A model generated the notes under the pieces. It worked only from the letters and a program-made list of their open reading frames with translations. It ran no database searches and was not told where the DNA came from. The position numbers and the translations under genes are program-made. From Silurus meridionalis (Eukaryota; Chordata; Actinopteri; Siluriformes; Siluridae), in the NCBI RefSeq assembly GCF_014805685.1, contig NC_060901.1:20202405-20266404 (forward strand): a stretch of 64,000 nucleotides of DNA, in the 5' to 3' direction. This document shows positions 1 through 10,845 of the stretch, in pieces (position 1 is the stretch's first letter; every line of letters starts with the position of its first letter).

Positions 1-210
1 CCTAAACCCAAACTTTAAACCCGAACCCCAAACCCAAACTTTAAACCCTAACCCTAAACCCAAACTTTAAACCTGAACCCTAAACCCAAACTTTAAACCC
101 AACCCTAAACCCAGATTTTAAACCGGAACCCTAAACCCAAACTTTAAACCCCAACCCTAAACCCAAACTTTAAACCCCAACCCTAAACCCAGATTTTAAA
201 CCCCAACCCT
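1..210. repeat. 26-bp telomere-like minisatellite, truncated at window edge
   Basis: About eight tandem copies of a 26-bp unit, each containing a CCCTAA-type hexamer followed by ACCCAAACTTTAAACC. Copies differ by single substitutions (for example AACTTTAAA versus GATTTTAAA). The hexamer matches the vertebrate telomere repeat on its C-rich strand, but hexamers are spaced by unrelated bases, so this is not a true telomere array. It could be subtelomeric or an interstitial minisatellite. The array begins at base 1, so its real length is unknown. Confidence 0.85.
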
Positions 211-821
211 GGGGTGTGAGGAATGTAACTGTAATGATAACAATATAATCCTTCTTTAATCAGGTCTAAATTGAAGTTAATTCTAGTCTTTCTGTTTGGA
301 ATCCATTTCTTTGTGGATTCGGCGTCTCTCTGCTTTAATCTTCAGTTCTGTGTGTAATATTTTGCACCACATCGTCCTCATTATACAATCGATGAGACCT
401 TGTGATACAAACTCATTGCTCAACACTAATAGCTTCATTGTCAAGATATCAATAGATATTAGATTTTAGCCTCCTGTCTGATCTCACTTACAGCCACTCG
501 GCCGTCTGCCATCGCTGCTCCTAACCAGACACAACGTCTGGAGAATCCTGTAAAGACAGAAAGGAAGGAAGGAAGGAAGGAAGGAGATTGGAGATGAGAG
601 GATGAGAGCAGGATGGCAGCTGAGGTTGAACAGTGTCCTTCAGCAGATCTCTCTGGTTTATGATGAGTCTGACAGCTTGACTGGTTCCTTCATTCCTTCT
701 TTGTCTATTCCTCCTTTTTCTATCTCTCTCTCTTTTACTGAGCATCTCTAATCACAGGCCTTCCTGCACTGTCAGGGGGTTGAGGGTGAGGGTTGAGATC
801 ACGTCTGTCAGAGATTGAATG
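211..821. other. Unique sequence with a short (AAGG)n tract
   Basis: No gene or transposon is recognisable. It holds a 24-bp (AAGG)6 tract at 561-584 and a small perfect 6-bp inverted repeat, CCAGAC/GTCTGG, around 524-540. The reading frames here are short and have no domain. Confidence 0.6.
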
Positions 822-939
<118 letters not shown>

Positions 940-1194
940 CCCTGTGACCTTTTTCTCCTTTTGCTTCTCAACACTAAAGTTATAGCATGTTTCATCCAAT
1001 CACCAAGTGTCTGATTATCTGACATCTGATGGACTTCAGGAGGAGGTTCGGATGGACGCTGGTTTCTGTGTTATTGTTTGATTGACGTGACCCAGCATTT
1101 GTCCTGAAAAGACCTGCTCAGTAAAATCTTTGCTTTGTTTATTATGGAGAGCTTATAAATGTCCCTTTTCCCTGCACCAGCCTGCATAAAACAC

Positions 1195-1236
1195 AATAAC
1201 AATAATAATATAATAATAAAACATTAATTATTATTA

Positions 1237-1271
<35 letters not shown>
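1195..1271. repeat. (AAT)n then (ATT)n microsatellite
   Basis: An imperfect (AAT)n run is followed by an (ATT)n run, so the two halves are partly self-complementary and could pair as a weak hairpin. Confidence 0.9.
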
Positions 1272-1849
1272 GAGTTTTATCCAGTGCTTTTTAATAGCAG
1301 CCTCTGGAAATGTGTAAAAAGGCGAGTAAAAAACAACCGGATTGTTGTGTAATGAACACAAGTGCAGAGTTTTTCAATAAAACACACATGTACAAACACA
1401 AACACACCGACAGTAAACACACACTAAAACTGGAAATGTTGAACAAAGGTACAAAAGCGAGCAGGAACAATAACCACTGAGAGACAAACAGGACACGAAG
1501 ACGTTCAGCGAACCGTGAGTGTGTATACAACTGCTCATTCCAGATAATGCGATTCAGACGAACACACGGCCGCAGTGCAGTGGCTGATGGGAAGTGTAGT
1601 CTTTCACTGGCTTTGGTTTTTGATGTCGGTCGTGTAAAGCGAGACCATGTGGATTTTTATGTACTGGGATTTTAAGCTCAACTTGAACCCTGACAGGACA
1701 TTTTGTGTAGAAAATCCTGAACCGGCTGAAGAAATTGTGTCCTGAACATACTCGGTTGTTAATTGGCTCTAATTTAGGAGCGTAAAGTTACTGATTTCAG
1801 TAACTGCCAGTGAAATCTGCTTCCAGCACTAACAGGAGCGAAGGAATGG
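1272..1849. other. Unremarkable unique sequence
   Basis: No repeat family, RNA or coding signal is recognised. A 79-codon minus-strand frame at 1291-1530 has no recognisable domain. Confidence 0.5.
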
Positions 1850-1945
1850 TGATGAGTTCTCAGGGTAACGAGTTCTCAGGGTGATGAGCTCTCAGGGTGA
1901 TGAGCTCTCAGGGCGATGAGTTCTCAGGGCGACGATTTCTCATGG
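1850..1945. repeat. 16-bp tandem repeat, 6 copies
   Basis: Six contiguous 16-bp units of the form TGATGAGTTCTCAGGG with one to four substitutions each. The span is exactly 96 bp. The last unit is the most divergent. Confidence 0.9.
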
Positions 1946-2037
1946 TAACGGACAGATTCTATCTACTGAACAATCTAATGAAATATTCTCATTAATTTGC
2001 TATGTAGATCCATGTTGTGGAACGCCCATGTGGTCAG

Positions 2038-2465
2038 TAGTGATGGGGAAATGAATGAATCTTTTGTTGTCTACAAAATGTCTACATACACCAACTTTAA
2101 CTATAGTTCCAATAATAAAAATACCAGGCTAAGCACAAATTATAATAAACCGAACAGAATAAACTTCACCTCTCATATTCTGGTCAGTGACGTTCGTCAC
2201 GTGACTCATAATTATTGTAATAATAACGTCTTTGGGGACAAAAAATCTGATCTATTGCATTGTGTATAGTCTTTGGGCGCCAAGAGAAGAGAAGAGTCGA
2301 GAGATAATCTGCTCAATTCTGTTTCCTGTTTATAACCTACGGAGATTTTGCTCATAAGCGTCCAGTAGAAAATTAACAAACGACTCTTTAAGGCGACTCG
2401 TTCTTCTGAGTCACATTAAAGAGTCACTCAAAATGAACGAATCGTTCATTAACGACTCGTCACTC
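2038..2465. mobile_element. hAT-like MITE with 8-bp target site duplication
   Basis: A 428-bp element is flanked on both sides by the identical 8-mer GTGGTCAG (2030-2037 and 2466-2473). The left end begins TAGTGATGGGG, and the reverse complement of the right end begins GAGTGACGAG, an imperfect terminal inverted repeat. Just inside both ends lie GAATGAATC/GAACGAATCGTTC-type motifs. An 8-bp duplication plus an (C/T)AGTGATGGG-like terminus is characteristic of hAT-superfamily elements, and similar ends are common in teleost non-autonomous hATs. There is no transposase coding capacity, so mobilisation would need an autonomous relative elsewhere. The exact family is not known from the sequence alone. 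Confidence 0.72.
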
Positions 2466-2473
2466 GTGGTCAG

Positions 2474-3699
2474 ATCGCTGCTTAATATAGATTCCATGTA
2501 CCAACAAAAATTGCCTCCATGTTCAACCACCCACACATGTACCACACACACACACACACACACACATCACTAATTCACTAATCATTAATTCTATATTACA
2601 AGTTAAATATTTTGAACTTTTTCTTGTGCCTGGTTTTATTCAGGTTCTCTGCAAATTCTAGCTAAGAGAACTTGTTATCTTTCATTCTTTTGTATTTATG
2701 ACAGCTGATTAGCTGCTACACAATGCTAACACACTGATAGCCTGGTATGCAGAACCTCCAGTGTAAATATCCGAGCACATGCCTCCATCCACAGTCGCTT
2801 TTGGAGCGAGGGTCTGGATAACAGGAGATAAATACAGAATATTAAATGAACTGTGCTGAATTATTTAAAACTGTGCTGTATTTTACACATAATTCCTAAA
2901 TCATGCATGCTCATTAGCAGCGCAGACCATTTTGAAAAACACTGCTGCTTTTTATTTCGCTTTTTTCTTCCTGCTTTTCTCACGACATCGTTTCTCTGTA
3001 CTCATTTTTTTTGCTTCAGAGCGTCTGGTGCTGAAATGAAGACATCTTGAGCTCGACTTCAAACGCACTCCTCAGTAAACAGGCGGCGGTGGGGAGCATG
3101 TTTCATCTGGCCCTCTGGGAGACCATTACGCCTCCACCAGCTCGGGTTCGGGGCAAAGGAAAAAAAAAAAGAGGTGAGAAAAAAAGCAGCATGAGAGGGG
3201 TTGCCCCAGCGTTTTTTTTTTTTTTTTCTTCAGACCACCCCACAAAGAAATACAAGGAACCTGAGAGTGGTGAAGCAGCCTGCTGGGAAGCTGGAAGTGA
3301 AAAGGTACCTGGGCTAAAATTAGACTGTGGAAGATGTGTGAGAATTGTTGATTTGGAGGATCGCTGGATCATTTGATCTGAAAGCGAGCGTCATGGGGAG
3401 CTTAGGTGGATGAGGCACTACAGCTGGAGGTGTGGAGACAAGTTCAGGAGCACAGGAAAGATCAAATCACTGCATTTTGCCTTCATGATTAGTAACAGCA
3501 TGTCTGGAATTTTACACACCATCAATTTCTGTTCTTTAAAGGTTCTTTCACAACAAACAGTGAGAAAGCAGTAAGTACTGAGAAAATCTTAGTAAAACAC
3601 AGAAGCAAATCAATGATTAGATACCAAAATAAATATCTAGTGGATTTTGTTCATCAGTCGCAATCACTTCCTGCAAATAAATCAATTCAGAGCATAAAG
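2474..3699. other. Unique sequence with short (CA)n, poly-A and poly-T tracts
   Basis: Contains a (CA)12 tract at 2542-2565, a poly-A tract near 3161-3170 and a poly-T tract near 3213-3228. Short plus-strand frames at 2853-3376 have no recognisable domain and are partly homopolymer. Confidence 0.5.
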
Positions 3700-3818
3700 A
3701 ACCATACCTCTACCTGAAGGATCACACTACCTGGAGAATCATACCTCTCCCTGAAGGACCACACTGTGTGGAGAACCATCTCACTCCCTGAAGGACCACA
3801 CTGTGTGGAGACCATATC
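3700..3818. repeat. 37-bp tandem repeat, about 3 copies
   Basis: The string CCTGAAGG recurs at 3713, 3750 and 3787, exactly 37 bp apart. Each unit has CTxCCTGAAGGAyCACAC followed by a TGTGTGGAGA-like segment. CACACTGTGTG within the later units is self-complementary. Confidence 0.85.
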
Positions 3819-4049
3819 TCATCTCATTCCAACTCGCATTATAAACAAGTTTTATGTCATCTTATTTCATCTCACCATATCTTATCTTCTCACCCTATTT
3901 TCTCTTACATTTAAACATCTATTATCTTATCTTGCTTTTACTTTTGGTTTTGTTCCTAAACACAAGTTCACCAGTGGTCCAGACTGTCTCTCTCTTACAC
4001 AAGAACAATCTGGCAACCCCAGAGGCCTTCACTACATTCAGATCATTTG

Positions 4050-4096
4050 TCAGGTTTATTTCTATTTCTATAGCGCTTTGTCTCGAAGCAGTAAAA
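4050..4096 (-). mobile_element. Short relic of an L2/SINE 3' tail
   Basis: Read on the minus strand this gives a CTGCTTCGAGACAAAGCG-like string followed by CTATAGAAATA and AATAAACCTG. That matches the conserved 3' tail of fish L2 LINEs and the SINEs sharing it (compare 10780-10840 in this window). Only about 45 bp is recognisable. Confidence 0.5.
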
Positions 4097-5147
4097 GTTT
4101 GTGTATATGTTCATAAATATATTAGTATGAAGGTGGATCTCACACGAGTTCCTGCATGGAGTTCGGAGTCTCCCTCATGTCCTTCTCATGTTAATATTAA
4201 TGTAACTCTAGCCTTTACATATCCCAGAGTTCACACCATGCAAGCACAAACGTCACGTCTCAGCTGTGGGATGAGGTCGGACATCTCCTCGGTGCATGAA
4301 CTATCAACCCGAACACCTCATAGCGAACCGGCGCTGCTTCTAGTTTCACACCGATTGCATCATACAGTGAATATCAGCCGAGCAAATTCATGCAGCACGC
4401 GCTCTGTGGTGCATGAATAAACTGTTGTTCTTTACACTTTTATTCCTCTCTTCCAGACTCCATCACAAATCCACAACGTCTCACTTTCCCTCCATTCTCC
4501 TACTTCCACCTTCACCAGACAATCATCTCACCAGACCACCAAATGCTCTCATTTCCTGCAATCAGGAGTGTAAAGCGTATTTATCCCGACACAGCACAAC
4601 ATCCTGCCTTTCCCTCTTTCTCCACACTGTTCTTCTCCTTCCACAAGCTCCATTACTGATTACAATGTTCTCAGTTCGTCTATTCATCATGCGCATTTCA
4701 GTTCTCGGCACGCCGGCAATGACAGCGCAGAGCTCCTGAATGAATGCCTCAGGAGCGATGTTGGACGTGAGCGAAGTCGACAGGTCTAACAGAATGAAGC
4801 AATGTTTTCCCTTTGAACACTCATTACTGCTATAAATGGCCTCTTAGGTTGCGTTCTGCTGAGCTACACAACGCACGGCTCCGGGTTGGGGTTATTCTCC
4901 TCAGGAGGAATCTAAAGCTCTTGAAGAGCATAACTGTAATGAGAAGAGCAAAGCTCAAGGCCAGATACCTGCTCACGCTGTTCACATTCATCCAGCAGAG
5001 GAACCGACAGTGAAGGAAGAAAATTACACACAATTCCAGAGGAATTAAAGACGCAAACTCGAAGTGACTCACTGGAATTCATTTGTTGCTCTTACTGTGT
5101 TGGACAAATTATTCAGAGTGATGTGTGGAGCGTTTCAGGAGACATTA
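4097..5147. other. Unique sequence, no gene seen
   Basis: Two overlapping plus-strand frames (3854-4420 and 4413-4739) look long but show no domain, no splice-bounded structure and no codon pattern I can support. I treat them as chance frames. Confidence 0.45.
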
Positions 5148-5527
5148 TGGCTACGTTCACACGAACCCAGAAACAATTTCTCACGTTTCTTTTCCAAACA
5201 AGCGATTGTGGAAAGTGGAGATCATTTTTTTATTCATGTGTGTCCTTCGTGTCTTTCAGAGACAACTGGACAATCTGCATCACTTCAGGGATATGAACGG
5301 GAAATAAACGTGTAATAGAAAAAACTTCTCACGTTTTGTATAATTTGTTTTCACAGTCGAGACTGCAACAATAAAACAGTTTTTTAAATGTATCCACTTT
5401 GGAGAGCGTTTTAAAAAAGATACGTTTTTGTTCAATAAAAAAAGTCGTCTCGGTTTGGATGAACGACTGAAACAGAGAGAAACATACACGTTTTCAAATG
5501 AAAAATGTATTAGTGTGGACATGGCCT
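5148..5527. mobile_element. Possible MITE with imperfect terminal inverted repeats
   Basis: The left end reads TGGCTACGTTCACAC and the right end reads GTGTGGACATGGCC. The reverse complement of the left end matches the right end at most positions. The interior has several ACGTTTT/AAAACG motifs. The phrase GTGTGGACATGGCC resembles the end of a repeat common in teleost genomes. I could not identify a clear target duplication, so the exact ends and superfamily are uncertain. Confidence 0.4.
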
Positions 5528-7040
5528 CAGTGTGGATGAGTGGATTTTGGAAAATGTTTGAAATCATGAAGATGATTGTAGGTGAAGAACATTTTAATAC
5601 AGGATTGAGATGTTTCAGGATGAATTCAGTGTCACACTCAGAACTGTGAAGATATTTATACAGTAATGATCTGAGTTTGGAATGAGAACATAACCACAGT
5701 TTCTCATTTTGTGAAATCAGTTAGTAAGTTTGGGTCTGGTGACATCACAGATGCTCGATTGGACCGAATTCTGCCTGAACAAATCCAAATTCATTCGCTA
5801 TAAAACATGAAAGTGAAACATCAGCGACTCGAGCACTCGTTGCTATGATCAGTAGGACACATGGACGTTAGCAGGAGTCTCTGTGATGGTGTTCTGAGCT
5901 GAGATCAGAGTAGAAGCTCGCGGTTTCTTAATTTTCTTCACTCAACGAAGAGCAGTTACATTTATCCCCCTGTCACATTGTACCAGAGCTCCATTTTCAT
6001 TTCTTTTTCAGACCCTTTCCCCTTTGTGCCCCTTTTCACCCCTGTGATTAATCCCTGCCTGAACTTACAACATTCTTTTTCTTACGCAACTTAATTGAGT
6101 CATTAAATATCGTTTACCTTTAAAATTGCAAACCGAATGAGGCCTGCGGCTGTTTCCGTCAGCGTCTGAATTAGAGCACGAACGTGGCTCGTGACTTCCA
6201 ACTAAACAAAATGAACACCGAGCATGATGGCAATTCTGCTGAACATCTTCAATCGTCTTTCTAAATGATATTTGTTTCGTAGCTTTGAATCACACTGACT
6301 CTCTGTAAACACATCAGATTGCCTGGAAGAGTGTGTGTTTTTCTTCACAAGCTGATGAATCATTTTCTCACTCTGGCGAGTTCAAAACAACAAAGAAATA
6401 AACACGGCAAAGTACTTGGAAAATCCCTTGATCTTTTTCCTCCGTCTTGACAAAGTGGAAAGTCATCTGTGATCGACTCAAATGTACCCATGACTCGTAC
6501 CGTCCCGACACACTAAACATCGCTTTACAGTAAACTTCAAAGATAAATACAAATAAACATGTTTAGGTGAAGCGTACACTCAAAGCTGCTGTTACTCTGC
6601 ATCAGTTACTGTTGGACCAATCAAAATCCAGCATTAAAGCTTCTCATTATGCGGAATTCCTCTCATTGTGTTGTGTAAACGCTCGGCTCGGATGTTAAGT
6701 GCGTATGAAATCGAGACTTTCAACGGATTAGAGAATATAAACAGTTGAACTGACTGTAGTCACTCCACGTGGAAAGTGTGTGTGCTTTTGTTACATTTTC
6801 TACAAATACACAAAGCAATTTTTTCATGGTCGGACAGAACATTTGTTTATTTGATCCACATTTAAAGTTAATTAGCTGAAATACATGTGCTCGCTCGACA
6901 GTCAGCTCTGTAATGCCTAATGCATAATGACATTCTTTGAATCGTGAATAAAAATCCAGGTATAAATAGCAGAGCTGATCGTACAATCAAGCTGAAAGAG
7001 CCGACAATAACATTAAAGTGATGTAATACACATCTCCATG
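5528..7040. other. Unique sequence, no gene seen
   Basis: No repeat family or coding exon is recognised. The base composition is AT-rich and ordinary for the window. Confidence 0.5.
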
Positions 7041-7409
7041 CATGACCCTGCAACAGGGACACCCAACATGACCCTGCACCGGGGACACACCCCACATGAC
7101 CCTGCCCCGGGGACACACCCCACATGACCCTGTACCAGGGACACACACCACATGACCTTGCCCCGGGGACACACCACATGACCCTGCACCGGGGACATAC
7201 ACCACATGACCCTGCACCGGGGACACACCCCACATGACCCTGCCCCGGGGACACACCCCACATGACCCTGTACCAGGGACACACACCACATGACCTTGCC
7301 CCGGGGACACACCACATGACCCTGCACTGGGGACACACCACATGACCCTGTACCAGGGACACACACCACATGACCCTGCCCCAGGGACACCTGCCCCGGG
7401 GACACACAC
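7041..7409. repeat. 26-28-bp minisatellite with 138-bp higher-order repeat
   Basis: About 14 copies of CATGACCCTG followed by CACCGGGGACACAC-type sequence. Variants are ordered (CACCGG, CCCCGG, TACCAGG, CTTGCCCCGG, CAC), and this order recurs. CATGACCTTG occurs at 7151 and again at 7289, giving a 138-bp higher-order period of five units. The long minus-strand frames of GHV/CVPGAG-like peptides at 6868-7522 are open in several frames at once because of the repeat and are not genes. Confidence 0.92.
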
Positions 7410-8229
7410 TGCTGATCAAATGGAGGTGTTGAAGTAAATAACATTAACATGTTGAGGACAGATGGGTCATGTTGCAGACACTCAATGTAGGTAGTTGTTT
7501 TGTGTAGAAAAAGGATCACCACCAGCTACAAAAAACCTATTAGCCTACTTATTTATGTAGAGCTTTTGTGAAGTTATCAGTTAAAGCGCAGAGTGAAGCA
7601 GGAGAAGCAGGTGAAGGATTTGAAGAAAGAGAAGCAGGTGAAGGAGGTGAAAGCAGGAGAAGGAACTAAGCCTGATCATAGCTAGTCTTCTGTATGCATG
7701 TCTTGGCTGTCCTGTGCCACTGTTGCCTCGTTTTGCTTTTAATACCCGGCCCTAAATTGTATTTTTTGGAATGTGTAACGTGAAACATGGTGGTGTTTCT
7801 GAGACAGGAATGTGCCGGGTTTAATTGCGTCTGCTATCTGCAGTGTAAGAATGAAACTCTGACACACATTCAGCTGCTGTCTGATTCAGGTTGAGGGTCA
7901 GCAGTGGAGGAACTCAACAAATCTGACGAAGTATATAATAAGTTGCAGATGCACAATGCAGAGAATCTGTTTAAATGCTCTAATGGATCCACAAAGTAAT
8001 TGTATCCTCCTGATCCAATTGTATTATCACCAAGTATATTTACCTGACATTTTAATAGGAATGCCTATTTTAGCATCATAGCGTAGTAAATCACTCATTA
8101 AGAGGCTAAGCTACAATAAACAACACTATCTGATACTGATACCGGACAGTTAAAGATTGGAAAGTAAATATATTTCTTATCCTGAGAACACTGAGTGTAG
8201 AGTTCATGCCTCTCTTCTGCTCCAGGAAG
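7410..8229. other. Unique sequence with a purine-rich tract
   Basis: A purine-rich stretch lies at 7594-7667, with repeated GAAGCAGGTGAAGGA motifs. The rest has no recognised feature. The 5' part of the Tc1-like element whose end starts near 8230 is not recognisable here. Confidence 0.45.
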
Positions 8230-8697
8230 GTTCCATTAATGCTGAACGCTATATTCAAGTTTTAGAACAACAAATGCTTCCAGCCAGAAAACATCTTCTT
8301 TAGGGAAGTCCTTGTATATTTAAACAAGACAATGCTAACTGCATACTGCATCTCTTACAATAGCATGACTTTAGAAGAGTCCAGGTGCTGAACTGTTCCG
8401 TCTGCAGTCTGGACCTTTCACTATTTGAAAAACCTGAAATGAACAATAAAACAAAGGAAACCCAGAACTATTGAGCTGCTAGAATCCTGTATCAGATACA
8501 TATACAAACAACATTCCTCTCCCAAAACTCCTCAGTCTCCTCAGATCCCAGATACGAATAGAAAATCGTATAAAGTTTCAGTTTCAGCATTTGATATGTT
8601 TTTATTTAATTTTATTGTAAATAGAATATGGATTTATGCTTTTTTTGTTTTTGTTCACATTTTAGACAGTATTCCAAAAGTTTAGTAATTTCGGAAT
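8230..8697 (+). pseudogene. Tc1-like transposase C-terminal relic with 3' flank (family D)
   Basis: The plus strand encodes pieces of a Tc1-like catalytic domain: AERYIQVLEQQMLPARK near 8240-8290, then FKQDNA (the second-aspartate region, QDNA) near 8320-8335, then a decayed stretch in place of the usual SPDLSPIEN (DLSLFEKPE), and LPLPKLQ-like sequence near 8515-8535. Stops and frameshifts break it. The following 130 bp (AGCATTTGATATGTTTTTATT onward) resembles the AT-rich end of the same fish element. The N-terminal DNA-binding part is not visible. The residue pattern differs from the element at 20 kb, so this is a separate family. Confidence 0.7.
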
Positions 8698-9675
8698 AAA
8701 CTAATGATTGTGATGATGCAGTGTACAGAGGACCATCCTAAATAAAACCAGCTCGAGAGGCAAATAACAGTCGAAAGGAAATAAAGGGTCTGCCGCAGTG
8801 TGGGGAAACGATTTAAGCTTGTGTCCATGAGCTTTCAGGACGGCGTTCCTGCGTGCACCGAGGCTTGTTCTTCTCAGCAGAAAGTCTTCATTAGATCTCT
8901 CAAAGCCGAAGCGCCACACAAACAGTTAACATCTCCTCCCGGATCTCTCACTCCTGCTCTCCCACTTTATAACATCCCATTATTGAGCTATGTTTTATTC
9001 ATGAACTCCCAGCTCCAAGTTGTTTGCCACTTTTTTCCCCCGATTGTTTTCAAAGACCGGATCTTTCCTGTGTGCCAAGTCGCAGTTATATAAACATTAT
9101 TCTAAGACTTGGGCCCAAAATAAGAGCAATTTTAGTCCTCATCCACATTTTGGAGGAAAGAACACGTAATGGTCATGAAAGTGTCTTACAGAGACACACG
9201 ATCCACCAGAGCCCTTGAGGAAGATATTACAGGTATCATTACAACCCACAGGAACTGAACAACTTCCATTTTATGAACCCATCCTTGATGTAGCTCCATT
9301 CCTGCTGTGGAGTCCAGAATCCGTGCAGCGATACAAAACAAACAATGACATCATTCCATCAGTGGGATAAATTAAAATGAGTTATTATTTAAAATCCAGG
9401 AGCTCAGGTAAAGAATTTATGAGCGTTCTGTATGTTTAATCGGCACTTAACATCACACACACACACCAGGCCTGGTTTAGGCGCTAGATTAGCTTTATTA
9501 TCTTTAGATTTTCATATTCAAACCTTGTGCTTGACAGCTACATGCTGAACCTGGCTGAGGTAGTGTGAGATGTTTCTGAAGGCAGGATCTGGTCTTAGGA
9601 GCGACGCTACAGAGAAAACCTTAAATAACTCAAATCTGTTTATTAGCAAACAAGCTAATTCTTACTATTGTCTAG
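8698..9675. other. Unique sequence, possible conserved non-coding block
   Basis: 8790-9060 keeps several CpG dinucleotides and is free of recognised repeats, which is compatible with constrained non-coding DNA but does not prove it. The frames at 8701-9218 show no domain. Confidence 0.35.
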
Positions 9676-9822
9676 TCATTGCATGTCCTCATTCAGAGTG
9701 ACTTACATTTCTTTTAAGGGCCTTGTTTAGGGGCCCAGAAGGGGTAGCTTAGTGTGGCTGGGATTTAAACTCATGACCTTCAGATCCCAAGTCCAATGCT
9801 TTTACTGTTGATCTACAACCTC
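9676..9822 (-). mobile_element. tRNA-related SINE copy, diverged
   Basis: The plus strand reads CAGAGTGACTTAC, then AAGGGCCTTG, GGGCCCAGAAG, and GCTGGGATTTAAACTCATGACC. On the minus strand this gives the GAGTT(C/T)AAATCCCAGC box B-like segment followed by the TGGGCCC and GTAAGTCAC parts shared with the copies at 25 kb, 41 kb and 53-59 kb. The box A-like head is poorly preserved. Confidence 0.65.
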
Positions 9823-10584
9823 GTCTTATCTGCTAACTACTATTTGTAATTTGCTGAGTAATGCTAGCATAAAGATTCTAAATCAGTACTAAGAATTAGC
9901 ATTAGAATGAATCAGTAAATGAATTCGTAAGCGAGTACATTTACGCAGCGCTAGCAGTCAGATATCTTTATATGTAGATAAAGGCTTTAACTTTAGTAAC
10001 AGATGAAAGAGAAAATTATATAACCGTAATGAGTGTGTATTTGTCCTGCTTGGTGTATTTACACCTGTGCCTGTGTATATTTGTGTGTGATCTTCGTCAG
10101 GAACAGACGGCCTCGTGCTTCTTCACTGCCCCATTTGGCTCACTTTAGCCGTGTCACGTCTGCGCTAACGTGGCCTGCTAAATTAGCCTCGTTCTCTAGT
10201 GTGCCCTGCCAGCCGCAATTACACCGTGGCACGTTACGCAGTGGAGGAAACGGGTTGAGGTCAAAGAGACGGTTAGTCTCAGAGAGAGAGAGCAAGAAGG
10301 AGAGAGTCTTTTTTTTTCTCCAGGTTTCGTAGCATTTAATCAACCTTTCATGAGGCTTGGCTGGAGAGCTCATGTTGAAGCAAAGGAACACGGGAACTCG
10401 AGCAGGTTCGTTACAGTAGGGCATGTAGACAGTCGAGCTGAAGGACATCAACGTAGGAGAAGATGTAATGCTACATACATTAAGCAGGATAAGCAGTAGA
10501 AGCTTGCAGGGATTTTACACCAAGCAATGTATTAGCAAATACACTAACACTGGATAACTACACACAAACACACACACATTCTTC
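9823..10584. other. Unique sequence
   Basis: No recognised feature except a short GA tract near 10280-10290 and a T-run near 10310. Frames at 10033-10451 have no domain. Confidence 0.45.
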
Positions 10585-10845
10585 ACTTTCCTGTTACCTG
10601 GAAAAAGGTACCAGAGGATTTGGATCCTCGAGACCAGATTGTGTAACAGTTTCTACCCTCAAACCATCAGACTCCTCAACGCATATTTACTGAACACACA
10701 CACACACACACACACACACACAGCCATGCTGCTCATCAGAGATAAACACACACTATTCACCTTAACTCTTACAATTCTGTAAAGCTGCTTTGAGACAATG
10801 TCTGTTGTGAAAAGTGCAATAGAAATAAACTTGACTTGACACACA
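10585..10845 (+). mobile_element. L2-clade LINE 3' end (ORF2 C-terminus plus 3' UTR)
   Basis: The plus strand encodes LLPGKRYQR followed by SFYPQTIRLLN (10588-10686). These are the two best conserved motifs at the C-terminus of L2/CR1-clade reverse transcriptase proteins (usual form LPSGRRYR...FPQAVRLLN). The frame then runs into a (CA)n tract at 10694-10722, followed by the fish L2 3' tail at 10780-10840: CTGTAAAGCTGCTTTGAGAC, then AGAAATAAACTTGACTTGAC. The terminal TTGAC repeats are a typical LINE tail. The 5' truncation is as expected for this class. Confidence 0.8.

Noticed and set aside
1..210. Chromosome-end telomere
   Set aside because: Hexamers are separated by unrelated bases in a 26-bp unit. 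A vertebrate telomere would be uninterrupted TTAGGG/CCCTAA.
3854..4420. 188-codon plus-strand frame
   Set aside because: Leucine- and serine-rich low-complexity translation, and an overlapping frame at 3766-4116 is also open. It covers an L2-tail relic, so it is not a gene.
7041..7409. Regular repeats that could suggest a CRISPR array; likewise 59509-59818
   Set aside because: Repeats are contiguous with no unique spacers, and the window is clearly animal DNA. These are minisatellites.
6868..7522. Long minus-strand frames of 140-183 codons with repeated VPGAGSCGV-like peptides
   Set aside because: They are open in three frames at once over a minisatellite whose unit lengths vary by 1-2 bp. 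This is the expected artefact and not a repeat protein gene.
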